From Pseudomonas sp. CFBP13508 (GTDB lineage Bacteria > Pseudomonadota > Gammaproteobacteria > Pseudomonadales > Pseudomonadaceae): DNA of 64,000 bases. Both the position numbers and the translations under genes were made by a program. A model generated the notes under the pieces. That model was not told where the DNA came from. It did no database searches and was given only the letters and a program-made list of their open reading frames with translations. Every line of letters starts with the position of its first letter. Position 1 is the stretch's first letter. Location of the stretch: assembly GCF_005233515.1 (NCBI RefSeq), contig NZ_QFZZ01000001.1:587320-651319 (forward strand), read 5' to 3'. Positions 18,651 to 28,263 of this stretch are shown here, in pieces.

Positions 18651-19075
18651 ATGATTCCCGCGCGCGCCGCCCGGAAGGCCGGCCTGCGGGCGGGCGCGTT
18701 CAGCATTTGAAGTTGAAACTGCTGGTGCTGTTGTTCGTCTGCGCGCTGCCGTTGTTCGGCTCGCTGTCGATGTGGCTCAGCGGCATCTCGCCGGTGCCGC
18801 TGGCGGCGTACGGGATTGTCAGTGTGCTGGCGTTCTTTGTGTACTGGGCCGACAAACGCAAAGCTCGCGCCGACGCCTGGCGCACCCCGGAAAACATCCT
18901 GCATGCGTTAGAACTGGCGGGCGGCTGGCCGGGCGCCTTGGTCGCGCAGCAGGTGTTCCGGCACAAGACCCGCAAGGTGTCGTTTCAGATTCTGTTCTGG
19001 GCGATCGTGTTGTTGCATCAGGTGTTCTGGATTGACCAGATGTTTCTCGGATCGAACTTGCTGTCGCTGATCTGA
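18647..19075 (+). CDS. DUF1294 family membrane protein
   Basis: A 142-residue protein with a basic N-terminus and three hydrophobic segments ([58 protein letters not shown]). The motifs YWADKRKA and [20 protein letters not shown] mark DUF1294. Its ATG lies inside the uppP stop, so it is translationally coupled to uppP. Function is unknown. The usual N-terminal cold-shock domain of some family members is absent. Confidence 0.85.
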   Translation: MNDSRARRPEGRPAGGRVQHLKLKLLVLLFVCALPLFGSLSMWLSGISPVPLAAYGIVSVLAFFVYWADKRKARADAWRTPENILHALELAGGWPGALVAQQVFRHKTRKVSFQILFWAIVLLHQVFWIDQMFLGSNLLSLI

Positions 19076-19090
19076 GGAAAACACATTCCT

Positions 19091-19205
19091 CTGTAGCTGC
19101 CGAAGGCTGCGATCTTTTGATTGATCGTTCCCACGCTCTGCTTGGGAATGCAGCCAGGGACGCTCTGCGTCCCAAAAGATCGCAGCCTTCGGCAGCTCCT
19201 ACACG
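19091..19205. repeat. Composite dispersed inverted repeat
   Basis: Outer arms GAGCTGCCGAAGGCTGCGATC (left copy lacks two bases) enclose GATCGTTCCCACGCTCTGC and GACGCTCTGCGTCCC modules. It lies between the convergent DUF1294 and YjbR genes. Related copies are at 35089-35172 and 61953-62040. Confidence 0.85.
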
Positions 19206-19213
19206 GGATCGGT

Positions 19214-19573
19214 TTACAGCTTCAGGCCGATTTGGGTTTTCCTGGGCAACCTGCTCACCACCAGTTGATGCGATCGCTGCAACAAACCCCGCAATTCCTC
19301 GGCACCCAGCGGGTAGGGCGGATGCATGATGATCCACTGCGCCCGCGCCAGATACGGTGCCGGATGAATCCCGGGGCGGTCGCAATGGCCGAGAAACAGA
19401 TCCTTGTCGACCTTGAACGCCAGCGAATCCCCACGCAGCCCCTGCAAGGCAAACATCTTGTTGCCGGCAATCGAAAATACCCGCACGCCGCCCCATTTGT
19501 AGTCTTCCCGCGCGCCGGGCAGCGCCAGACAAAATTCGGCAACCTCGGCTTCGCTCATTCTTCCTTGTTTCAT
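19214..19573 (-). CDS. MmcQ/YjbR family protein
   Basis: A 119-residue protein with the family signature EFCLALPGAREDYKWGG followed by VRVFSIAGNKMFAL, which fits the double-wing CyaY-like fold. A late motif HPPYPLGAEELRGLLQRSHQLV matches the C-terminal helix. Members have been proposed to bind DNA, but no activity is established. It overlaps the end of the LysR gene by four bases (ATGA), so the two are co-expressed. Confidence 0.88.
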   Translation of the reverse strand: MKQGRMSEAEVAEFCLALPGAREDYKWGGVRVFSIAGNKMFALQGLRGDSLAFKVDKDLFLGHCDRPGIHPAPYLARAQWIIMHPPYPLGAEELRGLLQRSHQLVVSRLPRKTQIGLKL

Positions 19574-20478
19574 AGAAATCTATCCCCGCAGGCATTGAAC
19601 GATTCGACCAGGTGATCGATCCATGCGCGTACCGCCGGCATCACTCCGCGCCGGTGCGGATACACCGCTTGCAACCAGCCGCCGGGCAATGACCATTCCG
19701 GCAGAACCTGCACCAGTGTGCCGTTACGCAATTCCGTTTCGCAGAACATCATCGGCAGCACGGTAAAGCCCTGACCGGCCAGCACGCAGGCCTTGCGCAC
19801 TACGAAGTCATCGATGCCCAACCGCGCTTCCATGCTTAGATCGACGCTCTTGCCCTGTTGATCAAGCAGACGCACATGCACCATGCGATCGGCTTCCAGC
19901 GCGCCGAGCACCGGCAGATTCTTCAGGTCCTGCGGATGATTGATGGTTTTGCCTTCCATGAAGGCCGGGCTGGCGATCACCACTGCTTGGGCCTGACGCA
20001 AGCGCCGGGTTACCAGCAACGGATCTTCATCGCCGTGATCGCGCACGCGCAAAGCGACATCGATGCCTTCGGTGACCAGATCGACCCGGCGATTGAGCAG
20101 TACGACCTCCAGCTGCACCTGCGGAAACTTGCCGAGAAAGTCGCTGATTACCGTCGGCAGCATTTCATGGGCCAGACCGGTAGGGCACGACACCCGCAAG
20201 CGCCCGCGCGGCTCGCTGGACATGCTTGCTACCGCTTCATCGGCCATTTCCGCTTCCAGCAACATCGCCTGACAGTGGCGCAAATAGCGTTCACCGACGG
20301 CAGTGAGATTGAGTTGGCGGGTGGTGCGTTGCAGCAGACGTGCGCCGAGGCGCTCTTCCAGTTCGGCGATCCTTCTTGAAAGCCGTGACTTGGGAATGCC
20401 GAGCAGGCGCCCGGCGGCGGCAAATCCGCCGGCTTCGACCACCTTGGCGAAATAGTAGAGATCGTTGAGGTCCTGCAT
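19570..20478 (-). CDS. LysR family transcriptional regulator
   Basis: A 302-residue regulator with an N-terminal winged helix-turn-helix (LNDLYYFAKVVEAGGFAAAG, GIPKSRLSRRIAELEERLGA) and a substrate-binding domain of the CrgA/YhaJ subgroup. The ATG at 20478 is preferred to the in-frame start at 20502. It is divergent from azoR across a 126-bp gap, the usual arrangement for a LysR protein and its target, so it probably controls azoR and itself in response to an electrophile or quinone (inference). Confidence 0.93.
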   Translation of the reverse strand: MQDLNDLYYFAKVVEAGGFAAAGRLLGIPKSRLSRRIAELEERLGARLLQRTTRQLNLTAVGERYLRHCQAMLLEAEMADEAVASMSSEPRGRLRVSCPTGLAHEMLPTVISDFLGKFPQVQLEVVLLNRRVDLVTEGIDVALRVRDHGDEDPLLVTRRLRQAQAVVIASPAFMEGKTINHPQDLKNLPVLGALEADRMVHVRLLDQQGKSVDLSMEARLGIDDFVVRKACVLAGQGFTVLPMMFCETELRNGTLVQVLPEWSLPGGWLQAVYPHRRGVMPAVRAWIDHLVESFNACGDRFL

Positions 20479-20604
20479 GCGCGTTTCCAGTCGTTCTATC
20501 AATGGGACGAACTATCGCATCGTCGGCGACTAATCAGCTATTGGTTTGTTGCGTAGGATTGTCTCCATTCCGTCGCCGCCGGCGATTCTTTCAGGAGAAC
20601 CCAT

Positions 20605-21216
20605 ATGAAACTGTTGCACATCGATTCGAGCATTCTCGGCGACAACTCGGCTTCCCGTCAGTTGAGCCGTCAGGTCGTCGAGGCCTGGCAAGCCGCCGAG
20701 CCGAGCGCTGTGGTCACCTACCGCGACCTGGCGGCCGATGCGATCAGCCACTTTTCGTCGACCACACTGGTTGCCGCCGGCACCACCGCCGAACTGCGCG
20801 ACGCTGCGCAACAGCACGAAGCCGGGCTGAGTGCTTCGACCCTGGCCGAGTTCATCGCTGCCGACGCTGTGGTGATTGCCGCGCCGATGTACAACTTCAC
20901 CGTGCCGACCCAGCTCAAAGCGTGGATCGACCGCATCGCCGTGGCCGGCCAGACTTTCCGCTACACCGAAGCCGGCCCGGAAGGCCTGTGCGGTGGCAAG
21001 AAAGTGGTGATCGTGTCGACTTCCGGTGGCATCCATGCCGGTCAGGCGAGCGGCATCGCTCACGAAGAATATCTGAAGCTGGTATTGGGCTTCCTCGGCA
21101 TCACCGATATCGAGATCGTTCGCGCTGAAGGTCTGGCCTATGGTGAAGAAGTGCGCAACAACGCCATGAGCGCTGCACAAGCGAAGATCAGCGAGCAACT
21201 GTTCGCCGCTGCGTAA
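20605..21216 (+). CDS. azoR: FMN-dependent NADH:quinone oxidoreductase / azoreductase AzoR
   Basis: A 203-residue flavodoxin-like enzyme beginning [20 protein letters not shown], the FMN phosphate-binding loop of AzoR. The motif [19 protein letters not shown] and the segment VSTSGGIH also fit. It reduces quinones and azo compounds with NADH in the cytoplasm. The start has AGGAG at a good distance. It is divergent from a LysR gene and followed by an intrinsic terminator. Confidence 0.95.
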   Translation: MKLLHIDSSILGDNSASRQLSRQVVEAWQAAEPSAVVTYRDLAADAISHFSSTTLVAAGTTAELRDAAQQHEAGLSASTLAEFIAADAVVIAAPMYNFTVPTQLKAWIDRIAVAGQTFRYTEAGPEGLCGGKKVVIVSTSGGIHAGQASGIAHEEYLKLVLGFLGITDIEIVRAEGLAYGEEVRNNAMSAAQAKISEQLFAAA

Positions 21217-21254
21217 GGCTTGCGTAAAGAACAGCCGATGTTCAGGCAATCCCC

Positions 21255-21302
21255 AAAAAACTCTGTATTCTGGTTCCGCAAGGGCCGAATACGGAGTTTT
21301 TT
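21255..21302 (+). terminator. Intrinsic terminator after azoR
   Basis: AAAAAACTC.GTATTC pairs with GAATAC.GAGTTTTTT, followed by a T-run on the plus strand. The flanking A- and T-runs allow function in both directions. Confidence 0.88.
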
Positions 21303-21383
21303 GTTTCTGGCTGTTACATAATCTGGCCCGGGTTATGCAGTTTCAGCACATCCGACGATGTGGTCCGACAGGGTGGGGCATTC

Positions 21384-22421
21384 ATGAGGCATCTTTGTGC
21401 AATGTTGCTGATTTGCCTGCTGGGCAGCCTGAATTCGGTGCAGGCCGCACCGGGGCGCCACCCTGTCTGGAGCGTCGGTTATCACGAGATGACCTTTCTC
21501 GACCCGCTCGATCTGCAACCGATGCGCGCCATCGCTTTTTATCCGTCCAGTGACCGTGAGCACCTGAGTTTGCTTGAGGGCTATTCCGTGGAGGCTGGTG
21601 AGGACACCAAGGTCGCCATCGGCCGCTTTCCCATGTTGATGCTCTCCCATGGCAATACCGGCACGCCGCTGGCCTTGCATGATCTGGCGACGTCGCTCGC
21701 GCGCAAGGGCTTTGTCGTGGTGGCGGTGATTCATCCCGGCGACAACTGGCGCGACCACAGCCGACTCGGCACCTTGAGCAATCTCTACGGGCGACCAATC
21801 CAGATTTCCCAAGCGATCACCGCGACCCTCGGCGACAGCATGCTCGCGCCGTTCGTCAATGCTGATCAGGTCGGTGTGATCGGTTACTCGGCAGGGGGCG
21901 AGACCGCGTTGATTCTTTCCGGGGCGCAACCGGATCTGGATCGTCTGCGCCGCTATTGTCAGGAACGCCCGGACGATCACGATGCCTGCAACACCCAGGG
22001 TGAGTTGATTGTCGATCGCGATGACTTGCAGCCGGTGGCCGATCCACGGGTTCACGCCTTATTGCTGATGGCGCCGCTGAGCCTGAAATTCGGCCGCCAT
22101 ACCCTCGCCGATGTGCATGTGCCGGTGCTGCTCTATAGCGGCGACGGCGACAAATTGGTGGCCTTCGATAAAAACGCTGCGGCTTTGGCGCGCAAACTGC
22201 CCACCGCGCCGGACTTCAAACTGCTGGCCGGGGCAGGGCACTTCGTGTTCATGGCGCCCTGCACCGAAGAGCAGATCCGCGCCATGCCGGCATTGTGCAC
22301 CGATGCCGACGGGGTGGATCGCGAGGATATTCACCGCAACCTGATCTCCGAGGCCGGACGGTTTTTTGCCCATGCGTTGGGCAAATCGAGCAGGGCGGGA
22401 ATGCAGACGGCGGATCAATAA
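21384..22421 (+). CDS. Secreted alpha/beta hydrolase (dienelactone-hydrolase-like)
   Basis: A 345-residue protein with a signal peptide (MRHLCAMLLICLLGSLNSVQA). The nucleophile elbow GYSAGGE places Ser169. An oxyanion-loop segment LMLSHGNTGTPLALHDLA and a late HFVFMAPC provide the expected catalytic histidine, with Asp likely in SGDGDKL. Substrate is unknown; such periplasmic hydrolases act on esters or lipids. The ATG at 21384 is preferred to a GTG at 21360 because it opens the signal peptide. Confidence 0.85.
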   Translation: MRHLCAMLLICLLGSLNSVQAAPGRHPVWSVGYHEMTFLDPLDLQPMRAIAFYPSSDREHLSLLEGYSVEAGEDTKVAIGRFPMLMLSHGNTGTPLALHDLATSLARKGFVVVAVIHPGDNWRDHSRLGTLSNLYGRPIQISQAITATLGDSMLAPFVNADQVGVIGYSAGGETALILSGAQPDLDRLRRYCQERPDDHDACNTQGELIVDRDDLQPVADPRVHALLLMAPLSLKFGRHTLADVHVPVLLYSGDGDKLVAFDKNAAALARKLPTAPDFKLLAGAGHFVFMAPCTEEQIRAMPALCTDADGVDREDIHRNLISEAGRFFAHALGKSSRAGMQTADQ

Positions 22422-22442
22422 CTTCATCACCCCCACCAATTC

Positions 22443-22541
22443 CTGTAGAAGCTGACGAGTACAACGAGGCTGCAATCTTTTGACTTTGATTATTCAAGAT
22501 CAAGAGGTCGCAGCCTCGTTGCACTCGTCAGCTCCTACAGG
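22443..22541. repeat. Dispersed inverted repeat (GACGAGT..AACGAGGCTGC family)
   Basis: TGTAGAAGCTGACGAGTACA at the left pairs with TGCACTCGTCAGCTCCTACA at the right around a short centre. It lies between convergent genes and may form a bidirectional terminator. Confidence 0.85.
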
Positions 22542-22555
22542 GGAACCGTGTGGTT

Positions 22556-23743
22556 TCAGGAGGTTGCGCGGCGCTTGAGAACGAGGGTCAGGCCCAACCC
22601 GGTCACCGACAACAATGCCGCGCTGAAGAAGATCCACGAATAGCCCAGATTCAACGCCACCGCGCCCATCACCGGACCGGCGATCGCCAACGCCAGATCA
22701 AAGAACACCGCATAAGCTCCCAGCCCCGATCCGCGACTGGAGCTCGGCACCTGCTTGATAGCCTCAACCCCCAACGCCGGATACACCAGTGACAGCCCGA
22801 ACCCCGCCAGCCCCGCGCCAATCAGCGCGTACGCAGTGGAGGGCGCCAGCCACAACATCACCAGACCGACGGTTTCCACCGACATGCAGACGATGGCCGA
22901 GGCGAACCCGCCAAACCGGGCGATCGCCGAGATGAACAGCAATCGCGACAGAATGAAGCACACGCCAAACACGGTCAGGCAATAGGCCGCGCCGGTCCAG
23001 CCTCGGTTGAGGTAGTAAAGAGTGATGAAGGTGGTCAGCGTGCCGTAGCCGATCGAGGCGAGGGTCAGGCTGGTGCCGTACGGCGCAATCTTGCCGAACA
23101 CCGCCCAGAATGACAGGCGCTCGCCACGAATCACCGGCACCGAAGGCTTGTTGCGGATCAACCACAGCGCACCTGCCGCCAACGCCGACAGCGCGAGGCC
23201 AAGGCTGACAAAGCCATATTCGGCAACCATCACCACGCCCAGAGGCGCACCAATTGCGATCGCGCCGTAAGAGGCGATGCCGTTCCAGCCGATTGATTTT
23301 GCCGTGTGCTCGACACCGACCTGACCCATGCACCAACTGATGGTGCCGACGCCGATCAGGCCTTGGGCGATACCGAGCAACAAGCGCCCGGCAATCAGGA
23401 TCAACAGACTGGTCAGCGGAAAACTTTGCAGCAAGGTCGACAGCAACGTCAGCGCGCCACTGAGGACAATCCCCCACAAGCCATAAATGATCGCCCGCTT
23501 GGTCCCGAGCGTATCGGACATGCGCCCGGCCATTGGCCGGCTGAGCAGGGTGGCCAGATACTGCGAGCCGATCACCAGCCCGGCAATGACCGCGCTGAAA
23601 CCCAGTTGCTCATGGACGTAACCGGGCAATACCGCAATCGGCAGGCCGATGCAGAGGAAGGCGATAAAGGTGTAGAAAACGATGGAGACGATCTGCAGGG
23701 TGATCGCCAGGGAGCTTTGCGGGGGCAGTGGCTGCGCAGACAT
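22556..23743 (-). CDS. MFS transporter (YhhS/YfcJ type)
   Basis: A 395-residue 12-helix permease with the MFS signature RPMAGRMSDTLGTKRAI after helix 2 and the start MSAQPLPPQSSLAITLQI. The family includes YhhS and YfcJ, linked to efflux of sugars or drugs; the substrate is not known here. The ATG at 23743 is used because the longer frame to 23974 runs through a REP pair. It is a single gene, convergent with the hydrolase gene. Confidence 0.87.
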   Translation of the reverse strand: MSAQPLPPQSSLAITLQIVSIVFYTFIAFLCIGLPIAVLPGYVHEQLGFSAVIAGLVIGSQYLATLLSRPMAGRMSDTLGTKRAIIYGLWGIVLSGALTLLSTLLQSFPLTSLLILIAGRLLLGIAQGLIGVGTISWCMGQVGVEHTAKSIGWNGIASYGAIAIGAPLGVVMVAEYGFVSLGLALSALAAGALWLIRNKPSVPVIRGERLSFWAVFGKIAPYGTSLTLASIGYGTLTTFITLYYLNRGWTGAAYCLTVFGVCFILSRLLFISAIARFGGFASAIVCMSVETVGLVMLWLAPSTAYALIGAGLAGFGLSLVYPALGVEAIKQVPSSSRGSGLGAYAVFFDLALAIAGPVMGAVALNLGYSWIFFSAALLSVTGLGLTLVLKRRATS

Positions 23744-23860
23744 GAGCACTCGTTCGCGGGCGGCGGTGGGAGAGTTGCCGACATCATGGCGCGGGGCCGG
23801 GATAAAAGAAAGCAGGCTAACTACTTTCCCTTGGGATTGATGGGGCTGCTGACGGCCCCT

Positions 23861-23924
23861 TCGCGAGCAGGCTCGCTCCCACATTTGAAATGCATTCCCC
23901 TGTGGGAGCGAGCCTGCTCGCGAA
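23861..23924. repeat. REP element pair
   Basis: Inverted REP cores (TCGCGAGCAGGCTCGCTCCC and GTGGGAGCGAGCCTGCTCGC) lie between the MFS gene and the ybiT terminator. Confidence 0.9.
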
Positions 23925-23960
23925 TATCTGCGCACCGACAATTCCCAACCGCCGAATGCA

Positions 23961-23989
23961 AAAAGCCCCGTCACACGGACAGGGCTTTC
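23961..23989 (-). terminator. Intrinsic terminator after ybiT
   Basis: AAAAAGCCCCGTCACACGGACAGGGCTTT gives an AAAGCCC/GGGCTTT stem with a T-run on the minus strand, about 30 bp beyond the ybiT stop. Confidence 0.8.
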
Positions 23990-24018
23990 AACTTGCAGCT
24001 TGAAACTAAAAGCTGCCC

Positions 24019-25605
24019 TTAGAAAACGACACCCTGGCTACGCAGGTAGTCGTCATAAGTGCCGCTGAAGTCGGTCACGCCGTTCGGGCTCAGCTCGATG
24101 ATGCGTGTGGCCAGGGACGATACGAACTCACGGTCGTGGCTGACGAAAATCAGCGTGCCCGGATAGTTTTCCAGCGCCAGGTTCAGCGCCTCGATCGATT
24201 CCATGTCCAAGTGGTTGGTCGGTTCGTCCATGATCAGCACGTTGGGCTTTTGCAGGATCAGCTTGCCGAACAGCATGCGACCTTGTTCACCACCGGAGAT
24301 GACCTTGACCGACTTGAGGATCTCGTCGTTGGAGAACAGCATGCGGCCCAAAGTACCGCGAATCATCTGCTCGCCCTGGGTCCACTGACCCATCCAGTCG
24401 AACAGGGTGACGTCGTCTTCGAAGTCGTGAGCGTGGTCCTGAGCGTAGTAACCCAGTTCAGCGGCGTCGGTCCATTTCACACTACCGGCGTCCGGGGTCA
24501 GTTCATTGACCAGGGTGCGCAGCAGGGTGGTCTTGCCGATACCGTTCGGGCCGATGATCGCGACGCGCTCGCCGGCTTCAACCTGGAAGCTGAAGTCCTT
24601 GAACAGTGGCTTGCCATCGAAACCCTTGGCCATTTTCTCGACCATGACCGCCTGACGATGCAGCTTTTTGTTCTGTTCGAATCGAATGAACGGGCTGACG
24701 CGGCTGGAAGGCTTGACCTCGGCCAGCTGGATCTTGTCGATCGCTTTGGCGCGGGAGGTGGCCTGCTTGGCTTTCGAGGCGTTGGCCGAGAAGCGGCTGA
24801 CGAACGACTGCAGCTCGGAAATCTGCGCTTTCTTCTTGGCGTTGTCCGACAGCAGTTGCTCGCGGGACTGGGTCGCCACGGTCATGTATTCGTCGTAGTT
24901 GCCCGGGAACAGACGCAGCTCGCCGTAATCCAGGTCAGCCATGTGCGTGCACACGCTGTTCAGGAAGTGACGGTCGTGGGAGATGATGATCATCAGGCTG
25001 TTACGCTGAGTCAGGATGTTTTCCAGCCAGCGAATGGTGTTGATGTCCAGGTGGTTGGTCGGTTCGTCGAGCAACAGCACTTCCGGATCGGAGAACAGTG
25101 CCTGCGCCAGCAACACGCGCAGTTTCCAGCCTGGCGAAACTTCGCTCATCGGGCCGAAATGCTGTTCCAGCGGAATGCCCAGACCCAGCAACAGTTCGCC
25201 GGCGCGGGATTCGGCGGTGTAGCCGTCCATCTCGGCGAACTCGGTTTCCAGCTCGGCAACGGCCATGCCGTCTTCTTCGGACATTTCCGCCAGCGAGTAG
25301 ATGCGATCGCGCTCGGCCTTGACCTTCCACAGCTCTTCGTGACCCATGATCACGGTGTCGATCACGGTGAATTCTTCGTAGGCGAACTGATCCTGGCGCA
25401 GCTTACCCAGACGCACGTTCGGCTCGAGCATGACCTGACCGCCGGACGGATCGAGATCGCCGCCGAGGATTTTCATGAAGGTCGACTTGCCGCAACCGTT
25501 GGCACCGATCAGGCCGTAGCGATTGCCTGCGCCGAATTTGACCGAAACGTTTTCGAACAGCGGCTTGGCGCCAAACTGCATCGTGATGTTAGCTGTGGAG
25601 ATCAA
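24019..25605 (-). CDS. ybiT: ABC-F ribosome-associated ATPase YbiT
   Basis: A 528-residue soluble protein with two ATPase domains and no membrane segment. Walker A motifs are GANGCGKST and GPNGIGKTT, Walker B motifs [11 protein letters not shown] and [11 protein letters not shown]. The second signature is SGGEQGRML, and the first is the degenerate [11 protein letters not shown] charged linker (about 245-300) separates the halves. The N-terminus ([19 protein letters not shown]) and length match YbiT, a translation factor of the ABC-F group. The start is a TTG with AAGG upstream; a possible small frame overlaps it (see 25589-25791). Confidence 0.93.
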   Translation of the reverse strand: MISTANITMQFGAKPLFENVSVKFGAGNRYGLIGANGCGKSTFMKILGGDLDPSGGQVMLEPNVRLGKLRQDQFAYEEFTVIDTVIMGHEELWKVKAERDRIYSLAEMSEEDGMAVAELETEFAEMDGYTAESRAGELLLGLGIPLEQHFGPMSEVSPGWKLRVLLAQALFSDPEVLLLDEPTNHLDINTIRWLENILTQRNSLMIIISHDRHFLNSVCTHMADLDYGELRLFPGNYDEYMTVATQSREQLLSDNAKKKAQISELQSFVSRFSANASKAKQATSRAKAIDKIQLAEVKPSSRVSPFIRFEQNKKLHRQAVMVEKMAKGFDGKPLFKDFSFQVEAGERVAIIGPNGIGKTTLLRTLVNELTPDAGSVKWTDAAELGYYAQDHAHDFEDDVTLFDWMGQWTQGEQMIRGTLGRMLFSNDEILKSVKVISGGEQGRMLFGKLILQKPNVLIMDEPTNHLDMESIEALNLALENYPGTLIFVSHDREFVSSLATRIIELSPNGVTDFSGTYDDYLRSQGVVF

Positions 25606-25791
25606 TTACCTTACCTATCAATGGGTTAGAGCTGGTCTGTGGTGCCTGGTACCGGACTTGAGTACCAATCTGGAGCTTTTCCAGCTCCCCCCAGTCTGTG
25701 CTTGAGTTGAGCCAACGCGCATAAGCCGTCCGCAACTGGGGCCGTTGAAGGCAAGCTGCTGAGCGACGAGTACGGGGTTCTTGTTGGACAT
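25589..25791 (-). pseudogene. Possible frameshifted small gene overlapping the ybiT start
   Basis: Two minus-strand frames look like halves of one small protein. The first opens with ATG at 25791 (MSNKNPVLVAQQLAFNGP). At a GGCCCCAG run near 25740 the coherent sequence moves to a second frame (QLRTAYARWLNSSTDWGELE) that ends with TAA at 25589, inside ybiT. One extra C in the run would join them into about 67 residues. This may be a pseudogene, a sequencing slip or a programmed -1 shift. The product is not recognised and the call is tentative. Confidence 0.3.
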
Positions 25792-25981
25792 TGGCGCGCA
25801 TTGTCGCATAACTCAGACGGCAGTTATATGGCAGGCAAACGGACGTACGCATCGGCTCGTCCGAGAAGCGATCGATATCCGCTGATCAAAATCTCGAAAA
25901 CCCGAATGAACTCACTCGACCATTTTCACTTCGGAAAGTGGAGCAGTAGCCATTTTCGTTCAAACGAGTGAGGACCAAGCC
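25792..25981. other. Intergenic region upstream of the alcohol dehydrogenase gene
   Basis: With the small frame above, it fills the 376-bp gap between the divergent ybiT and dehydrogenase genes. It must contain both promoters. An imperfect inverted repeat (CACTCGACCATTTTC...CATTTTCGTTCAAACGAGTG) precedes the dehydrogenase ribosome site. Confidence 0.4.
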
Positions 25982-27208
25982 ATGCGAGCAATGACCTATC
26001 ACGGCGCCCATGACGTGCGCGTCGAAACCGTACCGGACCCGAAACTTGAAGCCGCCGACGACATCATCCTGCGCGTCACCGCTACCGCCATCTGCGGATC
26101 GGACCTGCACCTGTATCGAGGCAAAATACCCACCGTCGAGCACGGCGATATCTTTGGCCATGAGTTCATGGGCATCGTCGAAGAAACCGGCCCAGCCGTC
26201 ACGGCCGTGCAGCGCGGCGACCGTGTGGTGATTCCGTTCGTGATCGCCTGTGGCGATTGCTTCTTCTGCCAGCAAGAGCTTTACGCCGCCTGCGAGACCA
26301 CTAATGAAGGCCCCGGCGCGGCGCTGAACAAGAAAATGATTCCGCCGCCAGCAGCGCTGTTTGGCTACAGCCGTCTGTATGGCGGAATTCCCGGTGGCCA
26401 GGCGGAGCTGGTGCGCGTACCGAAAGCCAACACCGGGCCGTTCAAGGTGCCGGGCACGCTGTCGGACGAGAAAGTGCTGTTTCTCTCTGACATCCTGCCG
26501 ACTGCCTGGCAGGCGGTGATCAACGCCGGCGTCAAACAGGGTTCGAGTCTGGCGATTTATGGTGCCGGGCCGGTCGGTCTGCTCACCGCAGCCTGCGCCA
26601 GGATGCTCGGTGCCGAGCTGATTTTCATGGTCGACCATCACCAGTACCGCCTCGATTACGCCCAGCGCACCTATGGCGTGATTCCGATCAACTTCGATGA
26701 AGACGATGACCCGGCCGACACTATTACCGGCCAGACTCCCGGCCATCGCGGCGTCGATGCCGTGGTCGATGCCGTGGGCCTTGAAGCCAAGGGCAGCACC
26801 ACCGAAACGGTGATGGCTACACTCAAGCTTGAAGGCAGTAGCGGCAAGGCCTTGCGCCAGTGCATCGCCGCCGTCCGGCGCGGTGGTGTGGTCAGCGTTC
26901 CGGGCGTATATGCCGGGTTCATCCATGGCTTCATGTTCGGCGACGCTTTTGACAAGGGCCTGACCTTCAAAATGGGCCAGACTCACGTACAGCGTTTTCT
27001 GCCGGAGCTACTTGGCTACATCGAAACCGGCAAGTTGCAGCCCGAAGCGATCATCACTCACAGGCTGTCGCTGGAACAGGCGGCCGAGGGCTACAAGATC
27101 TTCAATAAAAAGCAGGAAGAATGCCGCAAGGTGATTCTGACCCCGGGTGGCAGCGATGTTCCGCTGGCGCAGCTGGATGAAACCACACCGTTCGCACCGG
27201 CCACCTGA
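25982..27208 (+). CDS. Zinc-dependent alcohol dehydrogenase (formaldehyde-dehydrogenase-like)
   Basis: A 408-residue medium-chain dehydrogenase. Catalytic zinc ligands appear in [12 protein letters not shown] and [10 protein letters not shown]. The structural-zinc loop is [17 protein letters not shown], and the nucleotide fold has [20 protein letters not shown]. The overall pattern and extended length match glutathione-independent formaldehyde dehydrogenase relatives. It has GAGGA before the ATG. The ZIP transporter gene follows after only 15 bp, so the enzyme and a metal transporter are co-expressed. Confidence 0.88.
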   Translation: MRAMTYHGAHDVRVETVPDPKLEAADDIILRVTATAICGSDLHLYRGKIPTVEHGDIFGHEFMGIVEETGPAVTAVQRGDRVVIPFVIACGDCFFCQQELYAACETTNEGPGAALNKKMIPPPAALFGYSRLYGGIPGGQAELVRVPKANTGPFKVPGTLSDEKVLFLSDILPTAWQAVINAGVKQGSSLAIYGAGPVGLLTAACARMLGAELIFMVDHHQYRLDYAQRTYGVIPINFDEDDDPADTITGQTPGHRGVDAVVDAVGLEAKGSTTETVMATLKLEGSSGKALRQCIAAVRRGGVVSVPGVYAGFIHGFMFGDAFDKGLTFKMGQTHVQRFLPELLGYIETGKLQPEAIITHRLSLEQAAEGYKIFNKKQEECRKVILTPGGSDVPLAQLDETTPFAPAT

Positions 27209-27223
27209 AACCGAGGAGTTTTC

Positions 27224-28153
27224 ATGGCGCTACCGTCATCTTCATTCGCAGCTCCCGTACGTGCATGGTTCGTCAGCCTGTCGCGTACGGGCTGGGGAGG
27301 GCGCATTTTCTGGCTGACCCTGGTCGGCGTCACCGTGTTGCTGTTGATCAGTGGCTACACCGGTTTGGTCAGTACGGGCCGCGACACCTTGCGCCTCGCC
27401 ACACTGGGCGGACTGTCGGGTTTCGCGGCCACGGCAGTCGGTGCGTTATTGGCCCTGGCGCTGCGGGCGATTACTTCGCGAACCCAGGACACCATGCTCG
27501 GTTTCGCGGCGGGGATGATGCTGGCAGCCAGTTCCTTTTCACTGATCCTGCCGGGCATTGCGGCGGCGAAGGAGGCGGTGAGCAGTCCCATGCTCGCCGC
27601 TGCCGTCGTTGTGGCCGGCATGGCCTTGGGCGTGGCGTTGATGGTCGGCCTTGACCGCTTCGTCCCCCACGAACATGAAAAAAGCGGCCGGCGCGGGCCT
27701 GAAGCCAAGCGCTTCAATCGGGTCTGGCTGTTCGTGCTGGCGATCACCCTGCACAACCTGCCGGAAGGCATGGCGATCGGCGTCAGCTTCGCCACCGGCG
27801 ACATGAAAATCGGCTTGCCGCTGACCACTGCGATCGCCATTCAGGATATTCCCGAAGGTCTGGCTGTGGCGTTGGCGCTGCGGGTGACCGGCATTTCCGC
27901 CGTGCGTGCAGCGTTGATTGCTGCCGCTTCAGGATTGATGGAACCGTTGGGCGCGATTATCGGATTGGGCATCACCAACAGTTTTGCGTTGGGCTTTCCG
28001 GTGGCGATGGGCCTGGCCGCCGGCGCGATGATTTTCGTGGTGTCCCACGAAGTTATTCCGGAAACTCACCGCAACGGTCACGAAACGCCTGCCACGCTTG
28101 GGCTGATGCTCGGCTTCGGCGTGATGATGTTTCTCGACACGGCTTTGGGTTAG
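27224..28153 (+). CDS. ZIP family divalent metal transporter
   Basis: A 309-residue inner-membrane protein with about eight helices. The ZIP signature lies in helices 4-5: HNLPEGMAIGVSFATGD and QDIPEGLAVALALRV. A cytoplasmic loop PHEHEKSGRRG is His-poor compared with eukaryotic ZIPs. It imports zinc or a similar ion. The ATG has GAGGAG upstream. It sits 15 bp after a zinc dehydrogenase gene, which fits metal supply to that enzyme (inference). Confidence 0.9.
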   Translation: MALPSSSFAAPVRAWFVSLSRTGWGGRIFWLTLVGVTVLLLISGYTGLVSTGRDTLRLATLGGLSGFAATAVGALLALALRAITSRTQDTMLGFAAGMMLAASSFSLILPGIAAAKEAVSSPMLAAAVVVAGMALGVALMVGLDRFVPHEHEKSGRRGPEAKRFNRVWLFVLAITLHNLPEGMAIGVSFATGDMKIGLPLTTAIAIQDIPEGLAVALALRVTGISAVRAALIAAASGLMEPLGAIIGLGITNSFALGFPVAMGLAAGAMIFVVSHEVIPETHRNGHETPATLGLMLGFGVMMFLDTALG

Positions 28154-28263
28154 CCAACCGACGCACACCACTGAGCGCATCGCCCCGCACAAAAAAGGAA
28201 TTTTTTTCAGCGCCAATCACTCTTTCGTTTATAGGCAATGCCAATAACGCAGGGGAATGAGTC

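Noticed and set aside
24136..25629. A 497-residue plus-strand frame opposite ybiT
   Set aside because: It is the complement of a conserved ABC-F gene, with no ribosome site and no recognisable motif.
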